From: CAZIVE01 sp964542435
GTDB lineage: Bacteria > Bacteroidota > Bacteroidia > Bacteroidales > Tannerellaceae
Reading direction: 5' to 3'
Assembly (NCBI GenBank): GCA_964542435.1
Contig: CAZIVE010000010.1
Span: 1-43,146, forward strand
Length of the DNA: 43,146 nucleotides
A program made the translations under genes and the position numbers. Each line of letters starts with the position of its first letter. Positions within the stretch are counted from its first letter, which is position 1. This document shows positions 32,639 to 41,176 of this stretch, one piece after another. The notes beneath the pieces are model-generated. The model was not told the origin of the DNA, made no database searches, and worked only from the letters and a program-made list of their open reading frames with translations.

Positions 32639-34492
32639 TTAGTCCTCCATAATTTTAGTGAATTCCTCAACCAGACGCGATACGATGAAGGGCTGGCCTT
32701 TGATGCGGTTGAATCGATACGGATTGAAATCCGAAACTTTTCCACGAAGATAATTAGCAAACTGACCATTGTTCTGTTCAGCTACGACTACCTTCTTATA
32801 TTTCTTCAAGACCTCAGCTGTATTCTTCGGCAGCGGATTGATAAACTTGAAGTGAGCAAGAGCCACTTTCTTACCTTGAGCCTGAAGATCTTCCATAGTC
32901 TCATAAAGATGTCCGTACGTGCCGCCCCAACCGACGATCAGCAAATCAGCATCCTTGTCGCCCTGTACTTCCAGGTCTGGAATGAAGTCTGCAATCTTAT
33001 CGATCTTAGCCTGACGTGTCTTGACCATCTTCTGGTGGTTCATAGGATCCGTTGAGATAGCACTCGTTTCGAAATCCTTCTCAAGACCACCCAAACGATG
33101 AGCGAATCCAGGAGTTCCGGGGATTGCCCAATAGCGGACGAACGTCTCCTTATCTCTGCGATAAGCCTTCCAAGGTTTGGAATCATGATAATTGGATACG
33201 TAATTCGGTTTGATCTCCGGATATTTCTCCAGTTCAGGAAGTTTCCATGCGGTTGAACCGTTAGCGATGAATGCATCGCTCAACATGATGACCGGAGTCA
33301 TGTGCTCCAAAGCAAGTTTGGAAGCCCAGAATGCGGTGTCGAAGCAGTCTGCCGGAGTTGAAGCAGCAATCACTACAACGGGACTTTCACCGTTACGACC
33401 ATAGAGAGCCTGCATCAAGTCGGTCTGTTCGCTCTTGGTCGGCATACCTGTAGAAGGACCGCCACGTTGAACGTCGATGACTACGAGCGGAAGCTCAGCG
33501 ATAACAGCCAGACCAATAGCTTCACTCTTCAGGGCCAGACCTGGACCAGAAGTAGAAGTAGCAGCAAGGCAGCCTGCGAAACTTGCACCGATAGCTGTGC
33601 TAACGCCTGCGATTTCGTCTTCAGCCTGCACGGTGATGACTCCAAGATCCTTACGCTTTGAAAGCTCATGAAGGATATCCGTAGCAGGAGTGATAGGATA
33701 ACTACCCAGGAAGAGACGAAGTCCAGCTTTTTCAGCAGCAGCGATCAAGCCAAACGAGGTAGCCTTGTTTCCGTTTACATCCATATAATAACCGGGAGCC
33801 ACTTTCTGGCTTTCGATACGATAGGTTGAAACAGAAGCATGGATGTTGTTACCATAGTTGTAACCATCGGTCAGAGCTTTGATGTTTGCCTGAGCGATAG
33901 CCGGTTTCTTAGCAAACTTGTTTTGCAACAAGTGCATTGCCTGCTCCAGTGGACGTTCGAAGAGCCAGCAAACAAGTCCAAGAGCGAACATGTTCTTACA
34001 ACGAAGTGCAGCCTTGTTGTCGAGTCCAAAATCAGCAAGACTCTGCTTAACCAGTGTAGAGATCGGAGCAGAGATGATTTGGACCCTGGTCAGGCCGAGT
34101 TCCTTGAACGGATCATCCGTCTTGTACTCTGCTTTCTCGAGGTCAGATTTTTGAAACGAATCGGAATCAATCATGATCACCGAATTGGGTTTCAGATTCT
34201 TCACATTCACCTTAAGAGCCGCGGGGTTCATGGCGACAAGAACATCAGCCTTATCACCAGGTGTGAAAATTTTCTTTGAGCCAAGATGGACCTGGAATCC
34301 AGATACACCGCTCAATGTCCCTTGCGGGGCACGTACTTCTGCCGGATAATCGGGAAACGTTGAAATATCGTTTCCGAACACGGCTGACAAGTTGGAGAAG
34401 ATGGTGCCTGTTAATTGCATACCATCGCCGGAGTCGCCCGAAAAACGGATTACGACCTTGTCCAAAGTTGTCACTTTTGTTTGTTCTGCCAT
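32639..34492 (-). CDS. korA: 2-oxoacid:ferredoxin oxidoreductase, fused gamma-alpha subunit
   Basis: The 617 residues join the gamma domain (about 12-190, beginning VVIRFSGDSGDGMQLTG) and the alpha domain (about 220-617, with SYPITPATDILHEL, VQAEDEIAGVSTAIGASFAG and TSGPGLALKSEAIGLAV). This fused form is typical of KorA in Bacteroidetes. The alpha part binds the substrate side of ThDP; the gamma part binds CoA. It partners with korB, 3 bp downstream. No ferredoxin domain is fused, so electrons go to a separate ferredoxin. A -33/-7 pair is visible upstream, and read-through from the alanine dehydrogenase gene is also possible because no terminator lies between. Confidence 0.96.
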   Translation of the reverse strand: MAEQTKVTTLDKVVIRFSGDSGDGMQLTGTIFSNLSAVFGNDISTFPDYPAEVRAPQGTLSGVSGFQVHLGSKKIFTPGDKADVLVAMNPAALKVNVKNLKPNSVIMIDSDSFQKSDLEKAEYKTDDPFKELGLTRVQIISAPISTLVKQSLADFGLDNKAALRCKNMFALGLVCWLFERPLEQAMHLLQNKFAKKPAIAQANIKALTDGYNYGNNIHASVSTYRIESQKVAPGYYMDVNGNKATSFGLIAAAEKAGLRLFLGSYPITPATDILHELSKRKDLGVITVQAEDEIAGVSTAIGASFAGCLAATSTSGPGLALKSEAIGLAVIAELPLVVIDVQRGGPSTGMPTKSEQTDLMQALYGRNGESPVVVIAASTPADCFDTAFWASKLALEHMTPVIMLSDAFIANGSTAWKLPELEKYPEIKPNYVSNYHDSKPWKAYRRDKETFVRYWAIPGTPGFAHRLGGLEKDFETSAISTDPMNHQKMVKTRQAKIDKIADFIPDLEVQGDKDADLLIVGWGGTYGHLYETMEDLQAQGKKVALAHFKFINPLPKNTAEVLKKYKKVVVAEQNNGQFANYLRGKVSDFNPYRFNRIKGQPFIVSRLVEEFTKIMED

Positions 34493-34543
34493 AGCTTATT
34501 ACTGTATTAGCAATTTGTGTTATGTATATATGTTCAGATGCCG

Positions 34544-34574
34544 CAAAGTAAAGCAAAGTATTTGCAGTGGCAAA
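34544..34574 (-). promoter_or_regulatory. Candidate promoter of korAB
   Basis: On the minus strand TTTG (34571-34574), 20 bp, then TACTTTG (34544-34550), one base shorter than the usual -7 box. A second TACTTTG lies 10 bp further upstream. The leader would be about 45 nt. Confidence 0.5.
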
Positions 34575-34598
34575 ATTAAAACGAGGGAAAAGATAGAA

Positions 34599-35807
34599 CT
34601 AAAATGCAGAAAGATACAAATCTAGTTCGTTTGAAGGTAGATTAAAGCGGTTTGAGACACAATTTTTGACTGGTTTGCCACAATACATGTACACCGCGTT
34701 ACGAAAAACAGGATATGACTTGATTGTCGCCTGAACCGACCCTGCATTTCCAAGCGACTGCATCAACGGCACGATCAGATTGCTGATGGCCATGCTTGTG
34801 GTTCGTGCGACACGATTGCTGACGTTGGGAACGCAATAATGAAGAACACCATATTTCTCGAAGACCGTGGCATCATTCAAAGTCAGACCGCTGGTCGTCT
34901 CAAAACAGCCTCCTTGACTGACGCGAAGATCGATCAGCAAAGAACCGCGTTTCATGGAACGGATCAGTTCGTCACTCATTATATAATGATGACGCGCGCG
35001 AATGGAACGGATCGCACCAATCACGACATCAGCTGTCCGAAAAGCATTATGCAGGACATTGGGATGATACGTGGAAGTAAACAGACCTTGTCCAAGCACT
35101 TGTTGAATATTGCGCAACTTGCTGACATCATCATCAAAGACCTTAACGGAAGCGCCCAGAGAAAGTGCCGCACGCGCTGCGACAGTTCCGGCACAACCGG
35201 CACCGATGATGACGACTTCTGTAGGAGAAACACCGGGAACTCCACCTAAAAGAATGCCTTTGCCGCCTTGCGTATTACTCAATAGATCGGAGGCAATCGT
35301 AACAGCCGTTGCTCCTTCTATCTCAGAAATGGCATTCAGCACCGGGAACTGTCCGACCTCATCTTCCATAAACTCATAACCCAAAGCCGTGATCCGCTTA
35401 TTCATCATGAGCATGTAAGTTTCCGGAGCAAAGAGATTGAACTGAACCATAGAAAGAAGAAGCGAACGCGACTTCATCAAGGCAGCTTCAGCAGGTAGTG
35501 GCGGAAGCATTTTCAGAATGACGTCGGATTGATAAACCTCTTCGGGCGTTGCCACAATCTCCGCTCCTGCTTCGGAATAATGGTTGTCGGAATAGTTGAT
35601 ATCGAGGCCTGCGCCTGATTCGAGGCGAACGTGATGGCCACATTCCGTCAGGACATTGACAGCTTCGGGAGTGAGCACGATACGTTTTTCGTCCTCATGA
35701 CGTTCACAAGGAAGACCAATCAGCAGGCGGTTGCCGATCTTGCTGATCTCTTGCAACAGCTCCTGCGGAATATAACCGAACTTGCCATACGTCTCATTCC
35801 CTTTCAT
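34599..35807 (-). CDS. ald: Alanine dehydrogenase (AlaDH/PNT family)
   Basis: The 402-residue protein shows the AlaDH/transhydrogenase N-terminal domain (LLIGLPCERHEDEKRIVLTPEAVNVLTECGHHVRLESGAG) followed by the NAD-binding domain with VVIIGAGCAGTVAARAALSLGASVKVFD near residues 196-220, and SMKRGSLLIDLRVSQGGCFETT. The enzyme interconverts alanine and pyruvate plus ammonia with NAD. The first ~25 residues before LLIG are an extension not found in the short bacterial enzymes. It follows aroK by 1 bp and belongs to the asd-aroK unit. A saccharopine-dehydrogenase-like relative is a less likely alternative; the sequence around DLRVSQGGCFETT supports AlaDH. Confidence 0.8.
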   Translation of the reverse strand: MKGNETYGKFGYIPQELLQEISKIGNRLLIGLPCERHEDEKRIVLTPEAVNVLTECGHHVRLESGAGLDINYSDNHYSEAGAEIVATPEEVYQSDVILKMLPPLPAEAALMKSRSLLLSMVQFNLFAPETYMLMMNKRITALGYEFMEDEVGQFPVLNAISEIEGATAVTIASDLLSNTQGGKGILLGGVPGVSPTEVVIIGAGCAGTVAARAALSLGASVKVFDDDVSKLRNIQQVLGQGLFTSTYHPNVLHNAFRTADVVIGAIRSIRARHHYIMSDELIRSMKRGSLLIDLRVSQGGCFETTSGLTLNDATVFEKYGVLHYCVPNVSNRVARTTSMAISNLIVPLMQSLGNAGSVQATIKSYPVFRNAVYMYCGKPVKNCVSNRFNLPSNELDLYLSAF

Positions 35808-35808
35808 A

Positions 35809-36333
35809 CTATTCCGTCAGTTTGATGATACTTTCAGCGACCTTATCGATCTCCTCAGCCGAATCCAAAGAGGAGGCATCGGCTCGTTTTGAAGCTTTGG
35901 AATAAAAAGGCATCCGCTTTTCAAGGTTCTCGTTCACAAACTGCAGCAAAGCATCCCCACGCAGATCCTTCAATACGGGACGCGTATGGCGGGCGCTGTC
36001 GAGCCGACGAACTAATTCCTCAGGCGGCACATCCAGAAAGATGGTCGTGCCTTTTTCATTCATATAGTCCATATTGTCGAAGAAGCAAGGTGTTCCGCCG
36101 CCGGCAGAGATCACTACATCTTCAAACTCTGCCACTTCATGCAGCATATTCTGTTCAATCTTCCGAAAGGACTCCTCACCTTTCTCTGCAAAGATCTGCT
36201 TAACGGTCTTGTGGAAGCGTTCTTCAATATGTGTATCGAGATCTATGAACGAAAGATTGAGCTTCCGTGCCAAATCCAAACCGACCGTCGTCTTTCCCGA
36301 ACCCATGTAACCGATGAGGAAGATTCTTTTCAT
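35809..36333 (-). CDS. aroK: Shikimate kinase
   Basis: This 174-residue P-loop kinase has Walker A GYMGSGKTT (8-16), DLDTHIE with the shikimate-binding aspartate, GEESFRKIE with the conserved arginine, and SAGGGTPCF (GGG motif), then a lid with ARHTRPVL. It phosphorylates shikimate at the 3-hydroxyl in the chorismate pathway. The length is normal. It lies 41 bp behind asd and 1 bp before the alanine dehydrogenase, giving an amino-acid biosynthesis unit. Confidence 0.95.
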   Translation of the reverse strand: MKRIFLIGYMGSGKTTVGLDLARKLNLSFIDLDTHIEERFHKTVKQIFAEKGEESFRKIEQNMLHEVAEFEDVVISAGGGTPCFFDNMDYMNEKGTTIFLDVPPEELVRRLDSARHTRPVLKDLRGDALLQFVNENLEKRMPFYSKASKRADASSLDSAEEIDKVAESIIKLTE

Positions 36334-36374
36334 GCCGTCCGACTTTAAATATGAACAAACAACGAGAGATTCTA

Positions 36375-37385
36375 TTATTTGAAATGCTCTGTACGAATCA
36401 GATATTCAGCGATCTGAACGGCGTTCAAAGCAGCGCCCTTCTTGATCTGATCGCCAACGCACCAGAATGTCAAGCCGTTCTCATTAGCCAGATCCTTGCG
36501 AACACGACCCACATAAACCGGATCTTTGCCGGCTACGAAGAGAGGCATCGGATAATCTTTCGTTGCGGGATCGTCCTGAAGAACGATGCCATCAGCTTTG
36601 GCAAAGGCAGCTTTAGCCTCTTCGACAGAGATAGGACGTTCGGTTTCTACCCAAACACTCTCAGAATGGGAACGAAGAACGGGCACGCGCACGCACATAG
36701 CGCTGACAACTACATCGGAATGCAGCATCTTACGGGTCTCATTATACATCTTCATCTCTTCCTTCGTATAGCCATTGTCTCCGAAGACATCAATCTGAGG
36801 AATCAGATTGAAGGCCAACTGATAAAAGAACTTATTGACGGTCACCGGATCGTTTGCGAGATATTGCTTGCTCTGCTCATAGAGTTCAGCCATGGCAGCA
36901 GCGCCGGCGCCACTTGCAGCCTGATAGGTTGCGACATGAATCCGTTTGATATGAGAAAGATCTTCCAAAGCCTTCAGAGCGACAATCATGATGATCGTCG
37001 AGCAGTTGGGATTGGCAATGATATGACGTGGACGGTTGTGAGCATCCTCCGGATTGACTTCGGGCACTACCAACGGGACGTCGTTGTCCATACGGAATGC
37101 GCTGGAATTATCAATCATGACCGTTCCGAACTTCGTGATCGTCTCGGCAAAATCCTTTGACGTGCCTCCGCCTGCGGAAACAAAAGCAATGTCGGTTCCT
37201 TTGAAATCGTCGTTATGCTTCAGTTCCTTGACAGTAATCTTCTTTCCGCGGAAAGTATATTCATGTCCGGCACTTCTTGAAGAACCATAAAGATCGAGTT
37301 CATCAACGGGAAAATTTCTCTCAGTGAGCACGCGGAGGAATTCCTGTCCTACGGCGCCACTTGCTCCAACAATAGCTGCTTTCAT
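36375..37385 (-). CDS. asd: Aspartate-semialdehyde dehydrogenase
   Basis: This 336-residue protein has the NADP-binding GASGAVGQEFLRVL at the start, ANPNCSTI with the catalytic cysteine at 128, YQAASGAGAAAMAEL, and CVRVPVLRSHSESVWVE with the catalytic histidine region. It reduces aspartyl phosphate to aspartate semialdehyde, the branch point to lysine/diaminopimelate, threonine and methionine. It is the first gene of an asd-aroK-ald unit. A minus-strand TAACTTTG at 37493-37500, within the start region of the opposite gene, is a possible -7 box. Confidence 0.97.
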   Translation of the reverse strand: MKAAIVGASGAVGQEFLRVLTERNFPVDELDLYGSSRSAGHEYTFRGKKITVKELKHNDDFKGTDIAFVSAGGGTSKDFAETITKFGTVMIDNSSAFRMDNDVPLVVPEVNPEDAHNRPRHIIANPNCSTIIMIVALKALEDLSHIKRIHVATYQAASGAGAAAMAELYEQSKQYLANDPVTVNKFFYQLAFNLIPQIDVFGDNGYTKEEMKMYNETRKMLHSDVVVSAMCVRVPVLRSHSESVWVETERPISVEEAKAAFAKADGIVLQDDPATKDYPMPLFVAGKDPVYVGRVRKDLANENGLTFWCVGDQIKKGAALNAVQIAEYLIRTEHFK

Positions 37386-37416
37386 TTTTATTCTATCTAT
37401 ATTAAGTAATATGTTG

Positions 37417-37448
37417 TTTGCTTTACAACTTTATCCTTCTTACCTTTG
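37417..37448 (+). promoter_or_regulatory. Promoter of the lamin-tail protein gene
   Basis: TTTG (37417-37420), exactly 20 bp, then TACCTTTG (37441-37448): a full Bacteroidetes promoter, about 80 bp before the chosen start codon at 37530. Confidence 0.75.
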
Positions 37449-37492
37449 TGTGGCTGAACGATAACAAGTTGCATAATGTTGCTATTCGGTCG

Positions 37493-37500
37493 CAAAGTTA
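37493..37500 (-). promoter_or_regulatory. Possible -7 box of asd
   Basis: The minus strand reads TAACTTTG, a full -7 match, giving asd a ~100-nt leader. No -33 TTTG at 19-21 bp was found. It lies opposite to and downstream of the plus-strand promoter at 37417-37448, so the two transcripts would overlap. Confidence 0.35.
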
Positions 37501-37529
37501 TAACATTTATCAAAAAACCATTACTTTCT

Positions 37530-39662
37530 ATGAAACATTTATTCGTTTTGAGCCTACGTATCTTACTTTACGTTTGCTTTTTGTCCCTGCCGCTTTCAAT
37601 TCGTTCTTCGGAATCAAATCACGCCCTTTCTTGGGAAGGTGATCTCTCCTCCTTTACATTCACTGGGGATGTGATCCAGCTTAATGCGCCTGCCGTCAAA
37701 GGCGAAGCGTTGCTGTATATCCATTATACGCTACGAGAATCGGAAGAATGGCGCGTCACGCTCCAAAGCGGATACAAAGGGACCTCTTACAACCTGCAGT
37801 CCGTTTATCTGATGAGTCTTCTGCCTTCTGCGACCGAGCCGGGACTTGCAGTCTTTGTCACACTGGGCGGCAAGAATGGAAACATCACGCTCAACCGACA
37901 ATCCGGGAAAACCAAAAAAGTTCTCATTGAGGGACGCGAACTGGTGAAAGACAACGGTGCGGAAGTCCAGGTGAAAGTGACCTATAAAAAGGGTGCGTTT
38001 ACGCTTTATAGCAAGCTTTCGTCCGAAGAAGAGTTCACCAACGAAGGTGAAGTGGATGTCGATCTGGTACCTCAACCGGGGTATTTCATGCTCTTTGCGA
38101 AGTACAGTGCCAAATTCAGTACCAACAAATCGTTCGCTCATCTCTTTCTCCAATCTCTTTCCGAAGGATCCACCGACGAACCGGATGAACCTGTCAAGCC
38201 TGAAAATCCTTCCGGTCCAAAGGATCCCGAACAACCGGCAAAGCCTGACAGCACCGGACAAATCGAATCACCTGCTGCCGGAGAACTTCTAATCAATGAG
38301 ATCATGGCGAACACAACAGGACTTTCTGCCCTTCCCGCAACGGAATATGTGGAACTGCACAATGTGACGAAGAAGAAACTGGACCTCAAAGAATGTATCC
38401 TTATATATAAAGGTAAAGAATATCCGATGGAATTGCCTCAGCTGGAGGCCGGAGGATTTGCCGTACTTTACAAAAAAGGAAAGGAGATCGCTATCGACAA
38501 AGGCGGATCGGACGGAGCGATGAGCCTTTTCCCGACACTCGTCAACACGGGCACTTCGCTTTCCATCCACGACGGCGATGGAAATGTCCTGGACGAAATC
38601 ACCTATCCCAAAACAACGCCAGCCATTGCATGGGAAAGAGATTCGGATGGAAAACTACAACTCTCTACAGATAAACGCGGTGGAACGCCCGGTTCCAAGA
38701 ACTCTGTGGCGGCTTCCGATCCCGAGGAACCCGAAACGCCCGACGAGCCAACCGATCCCGAAGAGCCTGTCGATCCGCCTACAGATCCAGAAGATCCGTC
38801 TGAACCGGACGAACCTGGCGAAGAGGATACGGAAGCAGCGGAAGAAAATGATGTGATCTTCAACGAGTTGCTTCCCAATCCTTTCGAAGGCGGAAGTGAA
38901 TATATCGAGCTTTACAACCGATCGGACAAAACCCTCTCATTCGCTTCGTTAGCTATTGCGACGCGTCGCAGCGACGGAACGTTAAATACAAAATATCCGC
39001 TTTCGAGCATCAAAAGTGCTTTCGCTCCGGGTAAATATGCTCTGTTAACCAAGGATGTGTCAGGCGTGGAAGACTTTTATGAGGTAGAAAACTCCGAGAC
39101 GTTACACGCTGTGAAACTTCCCATTCTCTCGAACACCTTTGCCACGCTGGTGCTTTTCCGTACCGACGACGAGACCGTCATCGATGAAGTGGCCTATTCT
39201 CACAAATGGCACGCTTCGGGCATCACCAATGAGAAAGGCGTGGCACTCGAACGAATCGATCCCGAAAAAGAGACTCAATCTGCCAAGAATTGGACATCGG
39301 CCTCTTCCGATACCGGTTACGGAACGCCCGGGTATCAGAACTCGCAGCATCATTCATCCGGAAAAGAGGAGGAAACTTCGGTGGAAGAACCGATCTATTC
39401 AGGAATCACGGGAAGCTATTCTGTGAAATATCGGTTTGACGGAAGCGGATATAACTGTCGCGCTTGGGTTTTCGACACGTCCGGTAGATTGATTGTAAAG
39501 GTCTTGGACAATCTTTCCGTAGCCTCCGAAGGTACGATCGAATGGAATGGCAAAGCACAAGACGGTACGAAACTCACAAGCGGCATCTACATTTTCTACC
39601 TGGAATTCTACAATCAGGAGGGGAAAGTCCATCGCTATCGCAAAGTTCTTCTCGTCCATTGA
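37530..39662 (+). CDS. Secreted protein with two lamin-tail domains and a sorting tail
   Basis: From ATG 37530 the protein has 710 residues and a signal peptide (about 1-25); an ATG at 37476 would put 18 residues before it. Residues 25-210 form a beta-rich domain (WEGDLSSFTFTGDVIQLNAP...). A P/D/E-rich linker leads to a first lamin-tail domain (about 250-390, LLINEIMANTTG, EYVELHNVTKKKLDL). A second, very acidic DPEEP/DEP linker (about 395-440) leads to another lamin-tail domain (440-570, VIFNELLPNP, EYIELYNRSDKTL). The end (about 628-710) has IEWNGKAQDGTKLTSGIYIFYLEF and RKVLLVH, a FlgD-like/T9SS-type C-terminal fold. It is probably exposed on the cell surface; lamin-tail proteins often bind or accompany nucleases, but no catalytic domain is visible. 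Confidence 0.88.
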   Translation: MKHLFVLSLRILLYVCFLSLPLSIRSSESNHALSWEGDLSSFTFTGDVIQLNAPAVKGEALLYIHYTLRESEEWRVTLQSGYKGTSYNLQSVYLMSLLPSATEPGLAVFVTLGGKNGNITLNRQSGKTKKVLIEGRELVKDNGAEVQVKVTYKKGAFTLYSKLSSEEEFTNEGEVDVDLVPQPGYFMLFAKYSAKFSTNKSFAHLFLQSLSEGSTDEPDEPVKPENPSGPKDPEQPAKPDSTGQIESPAAGELLINEIMANTTGLSALPATEYVELHNVTKKKLDLKECILIYKGKEYPMELPQLEAGGFAVLYKKGKEIAIDKGGSDGAMSLFPTLVNTGTSLSIHDGDGNVLDEITYPKTTPAIAWERDSDGKLQLSTDKRGGTPGSKNSVAASDPEEPETPDEPTDPEEPVDPPTDPEDPSEPDEPGEEDTEAAEENDVIFNELLPNPFEGGSEYIELYNRSDKTLSFASLAIATRRSDGTLNTKYPLSSIKSAFAPGKYALLTKDVSGVEDFYEVENSETLHAVKLPILSNTFATLVLFRTDDETVIDEVAYSHKWHASGITNEKGVALERIDPEKETQSAKNWTSASSDTGYGTPGYQNSQHHSSGKEEETSVEEPIYSGITGSYSVKYRFDGSGYNCRAWVFDTSGRLIVKVLDNLSVASEGTIEWNGKAQDGTKLTSGIYIFYLEFYNQEGKVHRYRKVLLVH

Positions 39663-39704
39663 GACGGTCTTCTTTTTCTACATCAAAGATCAAATTCCAT
39701 TTCA

Positions 39705-39720
39705 CAAGGATAGATCCTTG
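39705..39720. other. Perfect 7-bp-arm dyad
   Basis: CAAGGAT-AG-ATCCTTG is a near-continuous palindrome with a 2-bp centre, too tight for an RNA hairpin but typical for a protein-binding site. It lies 15 bp upstream of the triple-palindrome element. Confidence 0.35.
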
Positions 39721-39740
39721 CGTTTACTTTAAAGGAAAAA

Positions 39741-39830
39741 GTTTTAACCGTGGTTAAAACAATATTCAACCATGGTTAAAACTTTCTGGCACTATTGAGA
39801 AAAAATTATTTGACCATGGTTAAAACTTTT
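39741..39830 (+). repeat. Triple-palindrome element, copy 2
   Basis: Palindromes of the GTTTTAACC-N2-GGTTAAAAC type are centred at 39750.5, 39772.5 and 39816.5, with spacings of 22 and 44 bp, the mirror order of copy 1 because copy 1 lies on the other strand. The first is complete with 9-bp arms; the second and third have one altered arm. It begins 79 bp past the stop of the lamin-tail gene. A poor -7-like TACTTTAA (39725-39732) lies just before it. Confidence 0.85.
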
Positions 39831-39949
39831 TCTCTCAAAGTAGCATGAAATCTTCATCAAGGATGAGCGGAATTTTAAAATGGAAGCGTCCCTTTTTCTC
39901 AAGCAAGGAAAAACATCCGGAAACTGAAAAAGAAACGAAGCAATCACTC

Positions 39950-39984
39950 TTTCTGCATCATTTATAGGGTATTTGATGCAGAAA
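39950..39984. other. Perfect 11-bp hairpin in the intergenic region
   Basis: TTTCTGCATCA (39950-39960) pairs with TGATGCAGAAA (39974-39984) around a 13-nt loop. On the minus strand a few T follow only after further sequence; on the plus strand no T-run follows, so it is not a clear terminator. The rest of 39841-40084 shows no convincing gene. Confidence 0.5.
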
Positions 39985-40084
39985 AAGGATGGAATGAGGC
40001 ATGAAAAAAGATACAAACGTTCTTAACAGGAAACTCGTTAAGGTAGAAAGTGGAAGGACGACCGGATATGCCAAGAAGGAATAA

Positions 40085-40268
40085 TTTGCACTATCTTTGC
40101 TATAAATAGCGAAAATAGGCTGCACCTCGGCATAACAATCAAGTAAACTTGATGATTCTGCGCTCGGTTTGCACTATCTTTGCTATAAATAGTGAAAATA
40201 GGCTGCACCTCGGCATAACAATCAAGTAAACTTGATGATTCTGCGCTCGGTTTGCACTATCTTTGCTA
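40085..40268 (+). repeat. 83-bp tandem duplication carrying promoter boxes
   Basis: Two units of exactly 83 bp (40085-40167 and 40168-40250) differ at one base; a third starts at 40251 and ends after 18 bp, at the start of the ZnuA-like gene. Each unit begins TTTGCACTATCTTTGC, holding a perfect -7 box, and carries the dyad ATCAAG-TAAA-CTTGAT (40138-40153 and 40221-40236). The near identity points to a recent event or to conversion between copies. Confidence 0.92.
40258..40265 (+). promoter_or_regulatory. Third of three -7 boxes before the zinc-type transporter genes
   Basis: TATCTTTG at 40258-40265 is repeated at 40092-40099 and 40175-40182 with an 83-bp period. This one is only 8 bp before the start codon at 40274, so its transcript would have almost no leader. 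No TTTG at 19-21 bp is present; a CTTG lies at about 23 bp. Confidence 0.55.
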
Positions 40269-40273
40269 CAAAT

Positions 40274-41176
40274 ATGATGAAAAGATACCTCAACATAGTA
40301 ATGCTCTGCTTGCTAACGCTTTCATTGGCAGCTTGCAGTGGAAAAGTCAAACAGAATAGAGAATCGAAGCCGGTTCTCTCAGTGACGATTCAGCCGCAAT
40401 GCTTCTTCGTGGAGCAGATTGTAGGCGACAAGATGCAAATCAACTGCGTCGTTCCAGCCGGGCAAAGTCCGGAGACGTATGAACCAACGCCTCAAGAGAT
40501 GGTCACGATCAGTAAAAGCGACGCGTATCTCCGCATTGGATCCATCGGATTCGAACTCGCTTGGATGCAGAAGATTGAAGAAAACAATCCGAACATGAAG
40601 GTGTTCGACCTTTCCGAAGGAATGAAACTGCTGGCGACTCCCGAAGTAGCCGGCGAGAACGAGGCAGAAGAGCATCATGAGCACGGAGCACAAGATCCGC
40701 ATATCTGGAACTCGATTGCCGGAGCAAAGTTGATAGCTCAGAACATTTTAAAGGCTGTCGTAGCACTTGATCCGTCGAATGCAGCCTATTATCGTGCCAA
40801 CGAGCAGAAACTTCTGCAGCGCATTGATCAGACCCAAGCACAGGTTGACTCTCTGCTGAAGCCTCTTCAGACGAAAGCGTTCATCATCTATCATCCTGCA
40901 CTCACCTATTTTGCCGCTGAGAACGGATTGCAACAACTCTGCATCGAGATGAACGGCAAGGAACCTTCGCCGGCACAACTCGAACTGCTGGTAAAAACAG
41001 CCAAGAGCAGCGGCGCAAAGGTCGCATTCATCCAAATGGAATTCGACCAGAAGAATGCCGAACTGATAGCGAAAGAGACTGGTTGTCAGCTGATGCGCAT
41101 CGATCCGTTGGCGAAAGATTGGGATACAAGCATGATTCATATTGCAAAAGCATTGGCAGATGGAGAAACTCATTGA
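40274..41176 (+). CDS. ZnuA-like metal ABC transporter substrate-binding lipoprotein
   Basis: From ATG 40274 (another ATG follows at once) the protein has 300 residues. The lipoprotein signal ends in LAAC (Cys21). The fold is that of cluster A-I metal-binding proteins: VTIQPQCFFVEQIVGDKMQINCVVPAGQSPETYEPTPQEM, the acidic histidine-rich loop EEHHEHGAQDPHIWN (about 132-146) typical of zinc binders, YHPALTYFAAENGLQQLCIE, and KVAFIQMEFDQKNAELIAKETG. The histidine loop favours zinc, though manganese is not excluded. It overlaps the ATPase gene by 17 bp. Upstream lie the duplicated promoter units, which probably set its expression. Confidence 0.92.
   Translation: MMKRYLNIVMLCLLTLSLAACSGKVKQNRESKPVLSVTIQPQCFFVEQIVGDKMQINCVVPAGQSPETYEPTPQEMVTISKSDAYLRIGSIGFELAWMQKIEENNPNMKVFDLSEGMKLLATPEVAGENEAEEHHEHGAQDPHIWNSIAGAKLIAQNILKAVVALDPSNAAYYRANEQKLLQRIDQTQAQVDSLLKPLQTKAFIIYHPALTYFAAENGLQQLCIEMNGKEPSPAQLELLVKTAKSSGAKVAFIQMEFDQKNAELIAKETGCQLMRIDPLAKDWDTSMIHIAKALADGETH

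Noticed and set aside
39845..39967. 40-codon plus-strand ORF directly after the second triple-palindrome element
   Set aside because: It has no ribosome-binding site, a biased lysine/serine composition and part of a perfect hairpin in its end. It could be a small protein but there is no positive support.
40232..40273. Upstream start of the ZnuA-like gene within the 83-bp repeat
   Set aside because: The added residues come from the repeat, and the lipoprotein signal begins properly at 40274.
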